From positions 1-56,168 of the forward strand of contig DXFE01000019.1 of NCBI GenBank assembly GCA_019114585.1: DNA of 56,168 nt, read 5' to 3'. Source of the stretch: Gemmiger_A avium (GTDB lineage Bacteria > Bacillota > Clostridia > Oscillospirales > Ruminococcaceae). Below, in pieces: positions 1 to 8,049 of this stretch. A program made the translations under genes and the position numbers. The notes beneath the pieces were generated by a model, which searched no databases, was not told the DNA's origin, and worked only from the letters and a program-made list of their open reading frames with translations. Position 1 is the stretch's first letter, and every line of letters begins with the position of its first letter.

Positions 1-359
1 GCGGCCAGATGGGCCGGCGGCTGAAACAGATTGGCAAAAAACAGCCGCCCCAGCGCCGGTTCCCGGTCGAAAAATTCCTGCCGGGCCGCCAGCAGAGCCG
101 CCATCCGCCTCCGCGGTTCCGCGTCCGGATAGGTCTGTGCCGCCAGATGGGCGGTCAGCTTGTCAAAACACAGCTGCACACAGGCAAGATACAGCGCGTC
201 CTTGCCGTCAAAGTTGTGATACAAAAGCCCTTTGGACACACCGCCTGCTGCGCACACGGCATTCAGCGAAGCCCCGGCGTAGCCCTTTTCTCCAAACTCC
301 GCCACCGCGGTTTCCAGAATACGCTGGCGGGTGCGGCGGGTCTTTTCCTCCTGCTTCAT
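1..359 (-). CDS. TetR/AcrR family transcriptional regulator (3' part outside window)
   Basis: About 119 N-terminal codons are present and the gene runs off the left edge. The protein opens with a basic stretch (MKQEEKTRRTRQRILETA) followed by the TetR helix-turn-helix with GYAGASLNAVCAAGGVSKG and LLYHNFDGKDALY, the usual 'G..Y.HF..K..L' end of the DNA-binding domain. The visible part of the ligand-binding domain cannot predict the inducer. The ATG at 359 has an AGGAGGCAAC-type ribosome site just upstream. Two matching palindromes lie between this start and the neighbouring nnrD terminator and overlap the -10 box, so autorepression is likely (inference). The regulated partner gene is probably to the left, outside the window. 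Confidence 0.9.
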   Translation of the reverse strand, partial: MKQEEKTRRTRQRILETAVAEFGEKGYAGASLNAVCAAGGVSKGLLYHNFDGKDALYLACVQLCFDKLTAHLAAQTYPDAEPRRRMAALLAARQEFFDREPALGRLFFANLFQPPAHLA

Positions 360-375
360 AGTTGCCTCCTGAAAT

Positions 376-416
376 AGACTGTATGGTCTATTATAGCAAA
401 ACAGACCGGATAGTCT
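376..416. promoter_or_regulatory. Two TetR-type operators over the tetR promoter
   Basis: Two 14-bp near-palindromes of the form AGAC-N6-GTCT occur at 376-389 (AGACTGTATGGTCT) and 403-416 (AGACCGGATAGTCT), 27 bp centre to centre. A minus-strand TATAAT (390-395) lies between them. Position and symmetry fit autoregulation by the adjacent TetR protein; the binding itself is inferred. Confidence 0.65.
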
Positions 417-442
417 ATAAATAATCTGTGAATTTTTGGTGC

Positions 443-479
443 AAAAAACGCGTCCCTGCCGGTTCTGGCAGAAACGCGT
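443..479 (-). terminator. Rho-independent terminator of the nnrD operon
   Basis: Arms ACGCGT..CTGCC (48-60 of the 400s) and GGCAG..ACGCGT (467-479) pair with a 2x2 internal loop. On the minus strand the stem is followed by six T (443-448). It lies 24 bp after the nnrD stop. Confidence 0.75.
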
Positions 480-502
480 GCGGATAAAACGATAGGGCGG
501 GC

Positions 503-1384
503 TCAGCGGCCCTCTTCAGCCAGCAGGGCGCCCAGATCCTCAAACAGGTCGTGGGGCAGCATGGCGTACTGGCTGCGGCGGGCGGCGCACCGGTCGGCAG
601 CCGCGCCGTGCAGCCACACCGCACACACCGCCGCGGCCATGGGATCGTCCGGCTTCTGGGCCAGCAGCGCGGTGAGCAGCCCGGCCAGAATATCCCCGCT
701 GCCGCCCCGGGAAAGCCCCGCGTTGCCGGTGGTGTTCTTGTATACCTGGCCGTCCGGCCCGGCCACCAGGGTGCGGTGGCCTTTCAGCACCACCACGCAG
801 CCGTTGGCCCGGGCATAGCCTGCGGCAATGCCCTCCCGGCCGGCCTCCACCTCGGCCACCGTCAGCCCGCACAGCCGGGCCATCTCCCCGGGATGGGGGG
901 TGATCACCAGCGGCGCGTTCACCGGCCGGGGCAGCGCGTCCATGGCGGCGGCCGCGTTCAGCCCGTCCGCGTCCAGCACCACCCCGCAGCCTGCCCCGGG
1001 GGCCAGCAGCTCCACCAGGGCGGCGGTGTCCTCGGTATTGCCCATCCCCGGCCCCAGCAGCAGCGCGTCGCAGCCCCGGCTGGCTTCCAGAATACGCTTG
1101 CCCGCCGTGCGGCTGATGCCGCCGTGCTGGGCCTCCTGAGGGCAGGGCAGGCAGATGCATTCCGGCAGACGGGGGATCACCCCGGCCAGCACCGCCTCGG
1201 TCGAAGCCAGGGCCACCAGCCCGGCGCCGCCCCGCAGCAAGCCTTCCGCCGCCAGGGCCGCCGCACCCCGGTACCGGGCACAGCCGGCCACCGCCAGCGC
1301 CTTGCCGTAGCTGCCCTTGTGGGTCTCCTGCCGGCGCGGGGGCAGCAGTTCCAGCACCGTTTCCCGTGTGATCGCCTGTGCCAT
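503..1384 (-). CDS. nnrD: ADP-dependent NAD(P)H-hydrate dehydratase (YjeF C-terminal/carbohydrate kinase-like)
   Basis: The 293-aa protein matches the NnrD/CARKD family, which uses ADP or ATP to convert damaged NAD(P)HX back to NAD(P)H in the cytoplasm. Visible signatures are HKGSYGKALAVAG (residues 22-34, nucleotide site), DADGLN (138-143), TPHPGEM (162-168), KGHRT near 201, GNAGL (220) and GGSGD (227-231, catalytic Asp region). The NnrE epimerase domain found fused to it in many bacteria is absent here. The start has a strong GGAGG site (GTAAGGAGGAGCGAGCT-ATG). It sits 61 bp downstream of the Fe-S aldo/keto reductase and is probably cotranscribed with it; a hairpin terminator follows. Confidence 0.9.
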   Translation of the reverse strand: MAQAITRETVLELLPPRRQETHKGSYGKALAVAGCARYRGAAALAAEGLLRGGAGLVALASTEAVLAGVIPRLPECICLPCPQEAQHGGISRTAGKRILEASRGCDALLLGPGMGNTEDTAALVELLAPGAGCGVVLDADGLNAAAAMDALPRPVNAPLVITPHPGEMARLCGLTVAEVEAGREGIAAGYARANGCVVVLKGHRTLVAGPDGQVYKNTTGNAGLSRGGSGDILAGLLTALLAQKPDDPMAAAVCAVWLHGAAADRCAARRSQYAMLPHDLFEDLGALLAEEGR

Positions 1385-1445
1385 AGCTCGCTCCTCCTTA
1401 CAAAACGGCGGCGGAACAGTCAGAACCGCTCCGCCGCCTGTTGGT

Positions 1446-2453
1446 TTATTCGCCGAAATCCTGCGCGGCCTTGCGCATCATCTGCCGGATGGGCAGCTGG
1501 TAGGGGCAGCGGGTCTCGCAGACGCCGCACTCCACGCAGTCGCTGGCCTTGTGGGGCAGCCCCGCGTACCGGCTGCGGGCCCAGTCGCCCAGGCCGTACC
1601 GGTTCAGATACCCCGCAAACAGGAACACGTTGGGGATGGAGATACCCACCGTGCAGGGGGCGCAGTAGTTGCAGCGGCGGCAGAAGTTGGTGCCCAGCTC
1701 CTTGCGGATGGCGTCCATCTTCGCGGTTTCCTCCGCCGACAGGGCAGACCGGTCCTCGCAGGCGGCCAGGTTCTGGGTCAGTTCCGCCGGATCGGCCATG
1801 CCGGGGATCACCACCGACACGTTGGGATTGGCCAGGATGAACCGCAGCGCCAGGGTGGCGTCCTCAATGGCGCCGCCGGCCAGCGGCTTCATGGCGATAA
1901 AGCCCACCCCTTTTTCGGCGGCCCGGGCGATCAGTTCCTCCCCCTGGGTCTCCACAATGTTGTAGGGGAACATAATGGTCTCGATCTCTTCATGCTCCAG
2001 GGCGGCGGCGAACACCTCCTTGGAGTGGGCGGTCAGGCCGATGTGGCCCACCTTGCCCTCCGCCTTGGCGGCCAGCAGGGCCTCCATGGCGCCGCCCGGG
2101 CCGAACACCGTGTCCATGTCCGCCAGGGAGGGATTGTGGATCTGGTACAGTTCCACATGATCGGTGCGCAGGTTGCCCAGGCTGATGGCAATGTCCTTTT
2201 CCATGGCTTCCCGGGTGCGTGCCATGGACTTGGTGGCCAGCACAAACCGGTCCCGGATGCCTTCCAGGGCGCCGCCCAGCCATTCCTCGCTGACGGTATA
2301 GCCCCGGGCGGTGTCGATGTAGTTGACGCCCGCGTCCGCTACCTGGCGGATCAGGGCCTTGGTGCTCTCGGCGTCAATGCGCTGGATGGGGATGCCGCCG
2401 AACCCCATGCGGCTGATCTTCAGGCCGGTGCGGCCCAGTGTGATATACTCCAT
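1446..2453 (-). CDS. Aldo/keto reductase with C-terminal ferredoxin-type [4Fe-4S] domain
   Basis: A 335-aa protein. The N-terminal AKR barrel shows the catalytic tetrad: Asp47 and Tyr52 (DTARGYTVSEEWLG), Lys75 (ATKSMA) and His106 (YQIHNPS). The C-terminus carries cysteine clusters CRRCNYCAPC and CVECGVCETRCPYQ, as in the Fe-S aldo/keto reductases common in anaerobic Firmicutes. Substrate is unknown. A GTG at 2462 is also in frame, but the AAGGAG overlaps it and sits 8 nt before the ATG at 2453, so 2453 was chosen. It lies between a membrane-anchored hypothetical (25-bp gap) and nnrD, probably one minus-strand operon. Confidence 0.9.
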   Translation of the reverse strand: MEYITLGRTGLKISRMGFGGIPIQRIDAESTKALIRQVADAGVNYIDTARGYTVSEEWLGGALEGIRDRFVLATKSMARTREAMEKDIAISLGNLRTDHVELYQIHNPSLADMDTVFGPGGAMEALLAAKAEGKVGHIGLTAHSKEVFAAALEHEEIETIMFPYNIVETQGEELIARAAEKGVGFIAMKPLAGGAIEDATLALRFILANPNVSVVIPGMADPAELTQNLAACEDRSALSAEETAKMDAIRKELGTNFCRRCNYCAPCTVGISIPNVFLFAGYLNRYGLGDWARSRYAGLPHKASDCVECGVCETRCPYQLPIRQMMRKAAQDFGE

Positions 2454-2478
2454 ATCGTCCACTCCTTTTCTATCGGGT

Positions 2479-3000
2479 TCAGGCGGCCGGAGCCACCGTT
2501 TCCTTTACATTCAGCAGCAGGTAATAGATGATCGAACCCCGCCGGCCAAAGCCTGCCTCGATCTTGTACAGATACTGCCCCGCTTCCGCCGGGGCGATCA
2601 GGCTGTCCGGGTATTCGTCAGCCAGGGTCACAAAGGCGGAAAAGTCGCTCTGGTCCGACCGGCTTACCTGCAGCGTGTCCGCGTTGAGGGAAAAGTCGAT
2701 CTCCAGCTTGGCCCGGGGCGGCACGTCCACCGGGTAGGTGCGGCTCAGAATATCGCCGGTGCTCCACACCGGGGTGTTGATCTCGGTGGCGGTAAAGAAA
2801 TTCCACTCATAGCCGGCCCGGAATACCATCTCCGGCGACAGCACCACCCCTTCGGTGGTGATCTGGATGGAGGGCAGGGCGGTCTCCGGGTCCTTTACGT
2901 CCAGGTTTTCCTTGATGAACAGGGTAATGGCGGCAGCGGCAGCCAGGGCCAGTACCCCCACCACCAGCTTGCGCAGTATGATTTTGAAGGTATAATGCAC
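2479..3000 (-). CDS. Membrane-anchored protein of unknown function
   Basis: A 173-aa protein with a positively charged start, one hydrophobic segment (about residues 12-29, VVGVLALAAAAAITLFI) and an extracytoplasmic region of about 140 residues. The segment lacks a clear cleavage site, so it is probably a signal anchor. The soluble part is beta-rich by eye, with no catalytic motif I recognise. It is first in a minus-strand operon with the Fe-S aldo/keto reductase and nnrD. A TATAAT is present upstream on the minus strand at 3054-3059. No family assignment is offered. Confidence 0.7.
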   Translation of the reverse strand: MHYTFKIILRKLVVGVLALAAAAAITLFIKENLDVKDPETALPSIQITTEGVVLSPEMVFRAGYEWNFFTATEINTPVWSTGDILSRTYPVDVPPRAKLEIDFSLNADTLQVSRSDQSDFSAFVTLADEYPDSLIAPAEAGQYLYKIEAGFGRRGSIIYYLLLNVKETVAPAA

Positions 3001-3088
3001 GGTGCAGCCTCCTTGTAAAGCGCCGGGTTGCGGCGCGGAATAATCCAGCTTTCATTATATACGATTGCCGCGCAAAAATCCAGCGCGG

Positions 3089-3117
3089 TGGACAGGCCGG
3101 CTGGTATGTGGTACACT
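3089..3117 (+). promoter_or_regulatory. Sigma-A-type promoter for brnQ-mscL
   Basis: TGGACA (3089-3094), 17-bp spacer, TACACT (3112-3117) preceded by TGG (extended -10). About 50 bp upstream of the brnQ start. Confidence 0.6.
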
Positions 3118-3169
3118 GAATCCGCACGGCCTGCCCGGCCGTGCATACCATGTGAAAGGGGGCGCGCCC

Positions 3170-4474
3170 ATGGAGGAGCGTACACGTCTGACCCGCCGGG
3201 ATTCGGTGCTGGTGGGGCTGACCCTGTTTTCTATGTTTTTCGGGGCGGGCAACCTGATTTTTCCGCCCTGGCTGGGCGCCCAGGCCGGGCGGCTGACCCT
3301 GCCCGCGCTGGCGGGCTTTGCCCTCAGCGCCATCGGCCTGCCGGTGCTGGGGGTGGCGGCGGTGGCCATGGCGGGCGGTCTGCCGGTGCTGGCCGGCCGG
3401 GTCGGCCGCCGGTTCGCGGTGGGCTTTACGCTGTTGTCCTACCTGGCCATCGGGCCCTGCCTGGCCATTCCCCGCACCGCCTCCACCTCCTTTGAGATGG
3501 CGGTGCGTCCCTTTGCGGGCGGCGGGGCCTGGCTGCGGGCGGGCTATTCGCTGGTGTTCTTCGTGGTGGCGGCGGCCATCGCCCTGCGGCCGGAAAAACT
3601 TTCCGGCATTCTGGGCCGGATCACCGGCCCGCTGCTGCTGGCCCTGCTGGCGGCCATCACGGCGGCCTGTCTGCTGCATCCGCCCGCTTCGCCCGGCATG
3701 GCGCTGGGCGCCTGGGCCGACCAGCCCCTGGCAGAGGGGTTCCGCAACGGATACCAGACCATGGACCTGATTGCGGCGCTGAACTTTGGCATCGTAATTG
3801 CCGCCAACCTGCGCAGCCGGGGCGTACAGGACGAGGCCGGGCTGGTGCGGGGCACCATGCGGGCCGGCTGGATCGCAGGGCTGATCCTGCTGGCGGTCTA
3901 CGGGTCGCTGGCGGCGGTGGGCGCGCTGGCCGGGCCGGCTTTCCCCAATGCGGCCAACGGGGCCGGGGTGCTTACCGGGCTGGCCGGGCAGCTGTTCGGC
4001 ACCGCGGGCGGTGTGGTGATGGGATTGGTATTCCTGATCGCCTGCCTGAATACCTGCATCGGCCTGCTCAGCTGCTGCGGGGCCTATTTTCATGAACTCT
4101 GCCCCCGGGTGAGCCTGCGGGGCTGGGTGTGGCTGTTCGCGGCGGCCAGCTTTGTGCTGTCCATTGCCGGGCTGGATGCGATCCTTACCGTTTCCGCCCC
4201 GGTTCTGGAGGCCATCTACCCGGTGGCCATTGTGCTGGTTGCCCTGGGCCTGTGCCACCGGTGGGCCGCCCGCGCACCGTTGTGCTATCCGGTCTGCGTG
4301 GCGGTCACCGGGGTGTTCAGCGTGCTGCTGGCGCTGGAAAGCGGCGCGGGGATCACCATTCCGGGCCTGCACGCGCTGCTTTTGTACGGCGCGGGGCTGG
4401 GCTGGCTGGTGCCGGCGCTGCTGGGGGCGGCAGCGGGAACCGCGGCAAGTTTTGTACCCCGCAAACGGAATTAA
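3170..4474 (+). CDS. brnQ: Branched-chain amino acid:cation symporter, LIVCS family
   Basis: A 434-aa polytopic membrane protein of about 12 hydrophobic segments. The N-terminal sequence DSVLVGLTLFSMFFGAGNLIFPP is characteristic of BrnQ/LIVCS carriers, which import Leu, Ile and Val with Na+ or H+. Other family features are SYLAIGPCLAIPRTASTSFE and a central NGYQTMDLIAALNFGIV. An upstream in-frame ATG at 3065 exists, but the ATG at 3170 follows GAAAGGGGG and starts where the family does. The mscL gene follows 17 bp later, probably on the same transcript. Window neighbours azlCD also concern branched-chain amino acids, but in export. Confidence 0.93.
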   Translation: MEERTRLTRRDSVLVGLTLFSMFFGAGNLIFPPWLGAQAGRLTLPALAGFALSAIGLPVLGVAAVAMAGGLPVLAGRVGRRFAVGFTLLSYLAIGPCLAIPRTASTSFEMAVRPFAGGGAWLRAGYSLVFFVVAAAIALRPEKLSGILGRITGPLLLALLAAITAACLLHPPASPGMALGAWADQPLAEGFRNGYQTMDLIAALNFGIVIAANLRSRGVQDEAGLVRGTMRAGWIAGLILLAVYGSLAAVGALAGPAFPNAANGAGVLTGLAGQLFGTAGGVVMGLVFLIACLNTCIGLLSCCGAYFHELCPRVSLRGWVWLFAAASFVLSIAGLDAILTVSAPVLEAIYPVAIVLVALGLCHRWAARAPLCYPVCVAVTGVFSVLLALESGAGITIPGLHALLLYGAGLGWLVPALLGAAAGTAASFVPRKRN

Positions 4475-4491
4475 GGAAAGGAACCTGACCT

Positions 4492-4950
4492 ATGAAAAAG
4501 ATACTGGCTGAATTCAAAACCTTTGTGCTGCGCGGCAACGTGCTGGATCTGGCTGTCGGCGTGATTATCGGCGGCGCGTTCCAGAAAATCGTCAACTCGC
4601 TGGTCAACGACATGATCATGCCGGTCATCACCCTGATCACCGGCGGGGTGGACTTTACCAGCCACTTCCTGGCGCTGGACGGCGGCCAGTACGCCGACCT
4701 GGCGGCGGCGCAGGCTGCCGGCACGCCGGTGCTGTGCTACGGCGCATTCATCACCCAGGTGATCGATTTTCTGCTGATGGCGGCGGTGATCTTTGCGCTG
4801 GTCAAGGGGATGAACACCCTGGCCGCCCGCACCCTCAAACGCAAGGAAAAGGAGGCGGCCGTCACCCAGAAGACCTGCCCCTACTGCCTGAGCAAGATCC
4901 CCCTGAAAGCCACCCGGTGCCCCTGCTGCACCAGCCATCTGGAGGAGTAA
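4492..4950 (+). CDS. mscL: Large-conductance mechanosensitive channel MscL with C-terminal zinc ribbon
   Basis: A 152-aa protein. The MscL signature FVLRGNVLDLAVGVIIGGAF forms the N-terminal amphipathic helix and TM1, and TM2 is near residues 82-105. The protein forms a pore that opens under membrane tension to release osmolytes. Unlike the classical protein, which ends in a charged helix, the tail (about 124-147) holds two CxxC pairs, CPYC and CPCC, spaced like a zinc ribbon. RBS is AAGGAA. It lies 17 bp after brnQ and ends at a strong terminator. Confidence 0.95.
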   Translation: MKKILAEFKTFVLRGNVLDLAVGVIIGGAFQKIVNSLVNDMIMPVITLITGGVDFTSHFLALDGGQYADLAAAQAAGTPVLCYGAFITQVIDFLLMAAVIFALVKGMNTLAARTLKRKEKEAAVTQKTCPYCLSKIPLKATRCPCCTSHLEE

Positions 4951-4962
4951 GCAAAACCGAAA

Positions 4963-4986
4963 GCCGCCCCGCGGGGCGGCTTTTTC
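4963..4986 (+). terminator. Terminator after mscL
   Basis: Perfect 9-bp-arm palindrome GCCGCCCCGCGGGGCGGC (4963-4980) followed by TTTTT. Confidence 0.85.
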
Positions 4987-5140
4987 TGTTGGGGCGGGAT
5001 AAATTCCGGGGACGATTCTGCCAACGGAAAAGGGTTATATTTTCCTGTGAAAATATGTGCGGGCAGGCCGATAAACATCTTTTTGACAATGCCGGAAGTA
5101 TTTGCCGTGTTAGCGGCTGTTTTTTCGGCGGAATGCCGGA

Positions 5141-5169
5141 TTGACAGGAATACTGCGAACGGCTACCAT
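5141..5169 (+). promoter_or_regulatory. Possible promoter of the pectinesterase gene
   Basis: TTGACA (5141-5146), 17-bp spacer, TACCAT (5164-5169). The -10 is weak. A second TTGACA at 5083-5088 and TATAAC/TTATAA sequences around 5188-5201 are alternatives. The 4987-5234 gap otherwise shows no gene. Confidence 0.35.
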
Positions 5170-5234
5170 GTTAAACCGTTCGGACAATATAACGTGTTAT
5201 AAAAGGCGCGGTTCCCCGCGCAGCAAGGAGAAAG

Positions 5235-7990
5235 ATGAAGAGAATATTGGCTTTGCTGCTGCTGGCAGCACTTGTTTTCACGGTGTTCCTGCCGCCGGTT
5301 CTGGCGGATGCCCAGCCTGTCCCGGCGGACAAAAGCTGGGACCTGGCCGCGGGCAGCGCCGTGCTGCCCACCCTGGAAGGGGAATCGGGCGAATACCAGG
5401 GCATTGTCATTGATGCCACGGCGGGCAAGTTTGCCCCCCGCGCCGGGGACACCCAGATCAACGCCGGCACGGTGCTTACCATCCCGGTCAGCGCCAGCCC
5501 GGCGGGGGCGACCCTGACCGTTGTGCTGTCCGGCGGTTCGGCCACCCTTACAGTGGACGGGCAGGCGTATGCCAGCGTCAGCGGCCGGGTGGAGATCCCC
5601 CTGACTGCCGGGGCCGACGGCAGCTGCCGGGTGGAATTTACCACCCAGGCCTATGTAAAGACCATCGCGCTGGCCTACTCCCAGCCGGAACCGGCCTACC
5701 CGGGCGAGCCCGGCGAAGTGGCCGCCGAGGATACCGCCTGGAACCTGGCCGCCGGCCCGGATGCGCTGCCCGCGATACAGAATGGCCGGGGCGAGTTTGC
5801 CGGTGTGCTGGTGGACGCCAGCGCCGCCGGCAGCAAGTTTGCCCCCGCGCCACCGATACCCAGATCAATGCGGGCACCGTGCTGTATATCCCGGTGGCGG
5901 CCCATGAGCTGGGCGCGACCCTGACCGTGACCCTCTCCGGCGGTACCGCCAGCCTGACGGTGGACGGAACCGCCTACAACGGTGTGAACGGCAGCCTGTT
6001 CGTTGCCCTGCCCGCCGGGGAGACCAGCCGCTATTGCCAGGTGACCTTTACCGCGCAGGCCTACCTGTCCGGGCTGGCCCTGACCTATTCCCAGCCGGAG
6101 GCCCCCTACCCGGGGGAGCCCGGCGAAGTGGCCGCCAAGGACGCTGTCTGGGATCTGTCCCAGGGCGGCGAGACCATCCAGGGCGCCCGGGGCGAGTATA
6201 ACGGCCTGCTGGTGGATGCCACCAGCGGCAAGTTTGCGCCCCGGGAGGGGGATGTGCAGATCAACGGCGGCACCGTGCTGTACATTCCGGTGGCCGCGGA
6301 GGACGGCCAGGGCGCCAGCCTGACCCTCTCCGGCAACAACTACAACAACCTGACCGTGACCCTGGACGGGGCCGAGATCAGCGTGGGCAAGGAGGTCGCC
6401 CTGCCCCAGACCGGAACCGCCCGCTATGCAAAGGTAGCGTTTGAGGGCACGGGCAGCTGCTACCTGTCTGCCGTCACGGTGGACTATTTGAGCGACAGCG
6501 TCTGCGTACCCCATGTCACGGTTGGCGCGGGCCAGACCTACGCCACCATCCAGGCGGCCCTGGACGCCAACGACTCCAGCGCCGAACAGCCGCTGGTGCT
6601 GCTGATCGCCCCCGGCACCTACAACGAAAAGGTCACGGTGAACAAGCCCTGGGTCTCCTTCCAGCCGCTCTACAAGGACGGCGGCGAGGTACGCATCCAG
6701 GCGGGGTATTATTCCTCCAATACCTTTGACGAAAACGGCAACTTTGTGCCCCAGGACGAATGGGACGTGGGCACCGACCAGAGCGGCACCGTGCTGCTCA
6801 CCAGCGCCGCCACCGGCTTCAGCGCCAGCGGCATCACCTTTGTGAACACCTACAACCTGACCGACCATACCGCCGCAGGGGAGCAGACCCCCGCCGTGGC
6901 TTTCGGCTCGGCGGCGGACAAGGTCCATCTGACCGGGTGCCGGTTCCTGGGCCGGCAGGACACCCTGTACCTGCACGGCGCGGGCAGCCGGGTGAAACTG
7001 GAAAACTGCTACATCGAGGGCACCGTGGACTTTGTCTTTGGCGACGCGGACGCCTGGTTTGAAAACTGCCAGCTGTTCATGGCCTGTTATCCGGGCAAGA
7101 ACAACGGGTATTTCACCGCCCCCAACACCAAAAAGGGCAATACCGGGCTGGTGTTCCACAACTGCACCCTGACCGCCGACGGGCAGTACGCTGACGGCGG
7201 CAAGATCAGCCTGGGCCGCCCCTGGCAGACCGAGATCTACAACGAGACCGAGCGGGGCCAGGACGGCAGCAGCTATGTGGTGACGACCGACCCGGACCGG
7301 AAGAATCCCGGGTATGAAAACACCGCCTCCGCCGCGACCTTTATCGAATGCACCATGCCCGACACCCTGCTGGACAGCCGCTGGAGCTGCTGGACCCGCA
7401 AGGACAAGAACGGCGATACGGTGGATGTGACCTGCCACGCGGATGTGCGTTTTGCCGAGGTGAACAGCCGCAAGGCGGACGGCACCCTGGCCGAAATCCG
7501 GGAACTGCATCTGGGCACCATGACCGTGGCGGACGACAGCGCGGCCCTGCTGCAGCAGCTGCTGGCCGGTATGGGCATCGGTGAGGGGATCGGCAACTGG
7601 CAGCCCCAGTTCACCGACCACTCTCAGACAAAACCGGTGGAGCCTCAGCCCACCCCGGGTACCGGCAGCGGTACGGTGACCCCGCCTGTTGCCACCCCGG
7701 TTCCCGCCCCGACCGCTACCCCGGCGCCCACTGTGAAGCCGGTGGCCACGGCTAAGCCGGAAGCCACCGAGGAGCCGGAGGCCACCGCGGAACCCGCCGC
7801 CACCCTGGCCCCCACCGCTTCGCCCGTCCCTACGGCAAGCCCGGAGACGGTGGAAGAGGAACAGACCCCGCAGGCCCCCGCGGAAGAAACCGCCGGATTC
7901 CCGGTAGCCGCCGTGGCGATGACCGGCGTGGTACTGCTGCTGGCGGTGCTGGCGCTGGCGATCTTTTTCGCCCGCCGCCGCCACGAGTAA
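5235..7990 (+). pseudogene. Secreted, membrane-anchored pectinesterase interrupted by a single-base frameshift
   Basis: Reading resumes across a frame change near 5842-5846; with one base restored the product would be 918 aa. Order: signal peptide (LALLLLAALVFTVFLPPVLA), three about 135-residue beta-rich repeats beginning at W codons 5337, 5739 and 6149, a right-handed beta-helix pectin methylesterase domain (about 6515-7520), a Pro/Thr-rich linker, and a C-terminal TM followed by ARRRHE. The esterase domain has all the usual motifs: GTYNEKV, TPAVAF, GRQDTLYL, GTVDFVFG and LGRPW. It would remove methyl esters from pectin at the cell surface. In the second repeat a run of five C stands where the first repeat has six, shifting the frame. 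The downstream frame (5879-7990) alone lacks a signal peptide. A sequencing error, a true mutation or phase variation are all possible. The gene ends at a bidirectional terminator. Confidence 0.85.
5331..6500 (+). repeat. Three tandem protein-coding repeats in the pectinesterase N-terminus
   Basis: Units of about 402-411 bp each encode W(D/N)L, then GEY/GEF, (I/L)(V)(I/V)DA, KFAPR, TQIN or VQING, GTVL, LTLSGG-like strands and the connector YPGEPGEVAA. They start at 5337, 5739 and 6149. The fold is unknown to me; a carbohydrate-binding or adhesion role is a guess from position. Confidence 0.75.
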
Positions 7991-7997
7991 ACCATAG

Positions 7998-8039
7998 AAA
8001 AAAGGAGCCGTCCCCCAGCCGGGGGACGGCTCCTTTTTT
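7998..8039. terminator. Bidirectional terminator between convergent genes
   Basis: AGGAGCCGTCCCCC / GGGGGACGGCTCCT stem with AGCC loop, A-run on the left and TTTTTT on the right. It serves the pectinesterase (+) and the AGCS symporter (-). Confidence 0.9.
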
Positions 8040-8049
8040 GCGGCAGCAA

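Noticed and set aside
2807..4372. 521-codon minus-strand frame opposite brnQ
   Set aside because: Low-complexity Gln/Pro/Gly/His-rich translation opposite a clear transporter; also overlaps the brnQ promoter.
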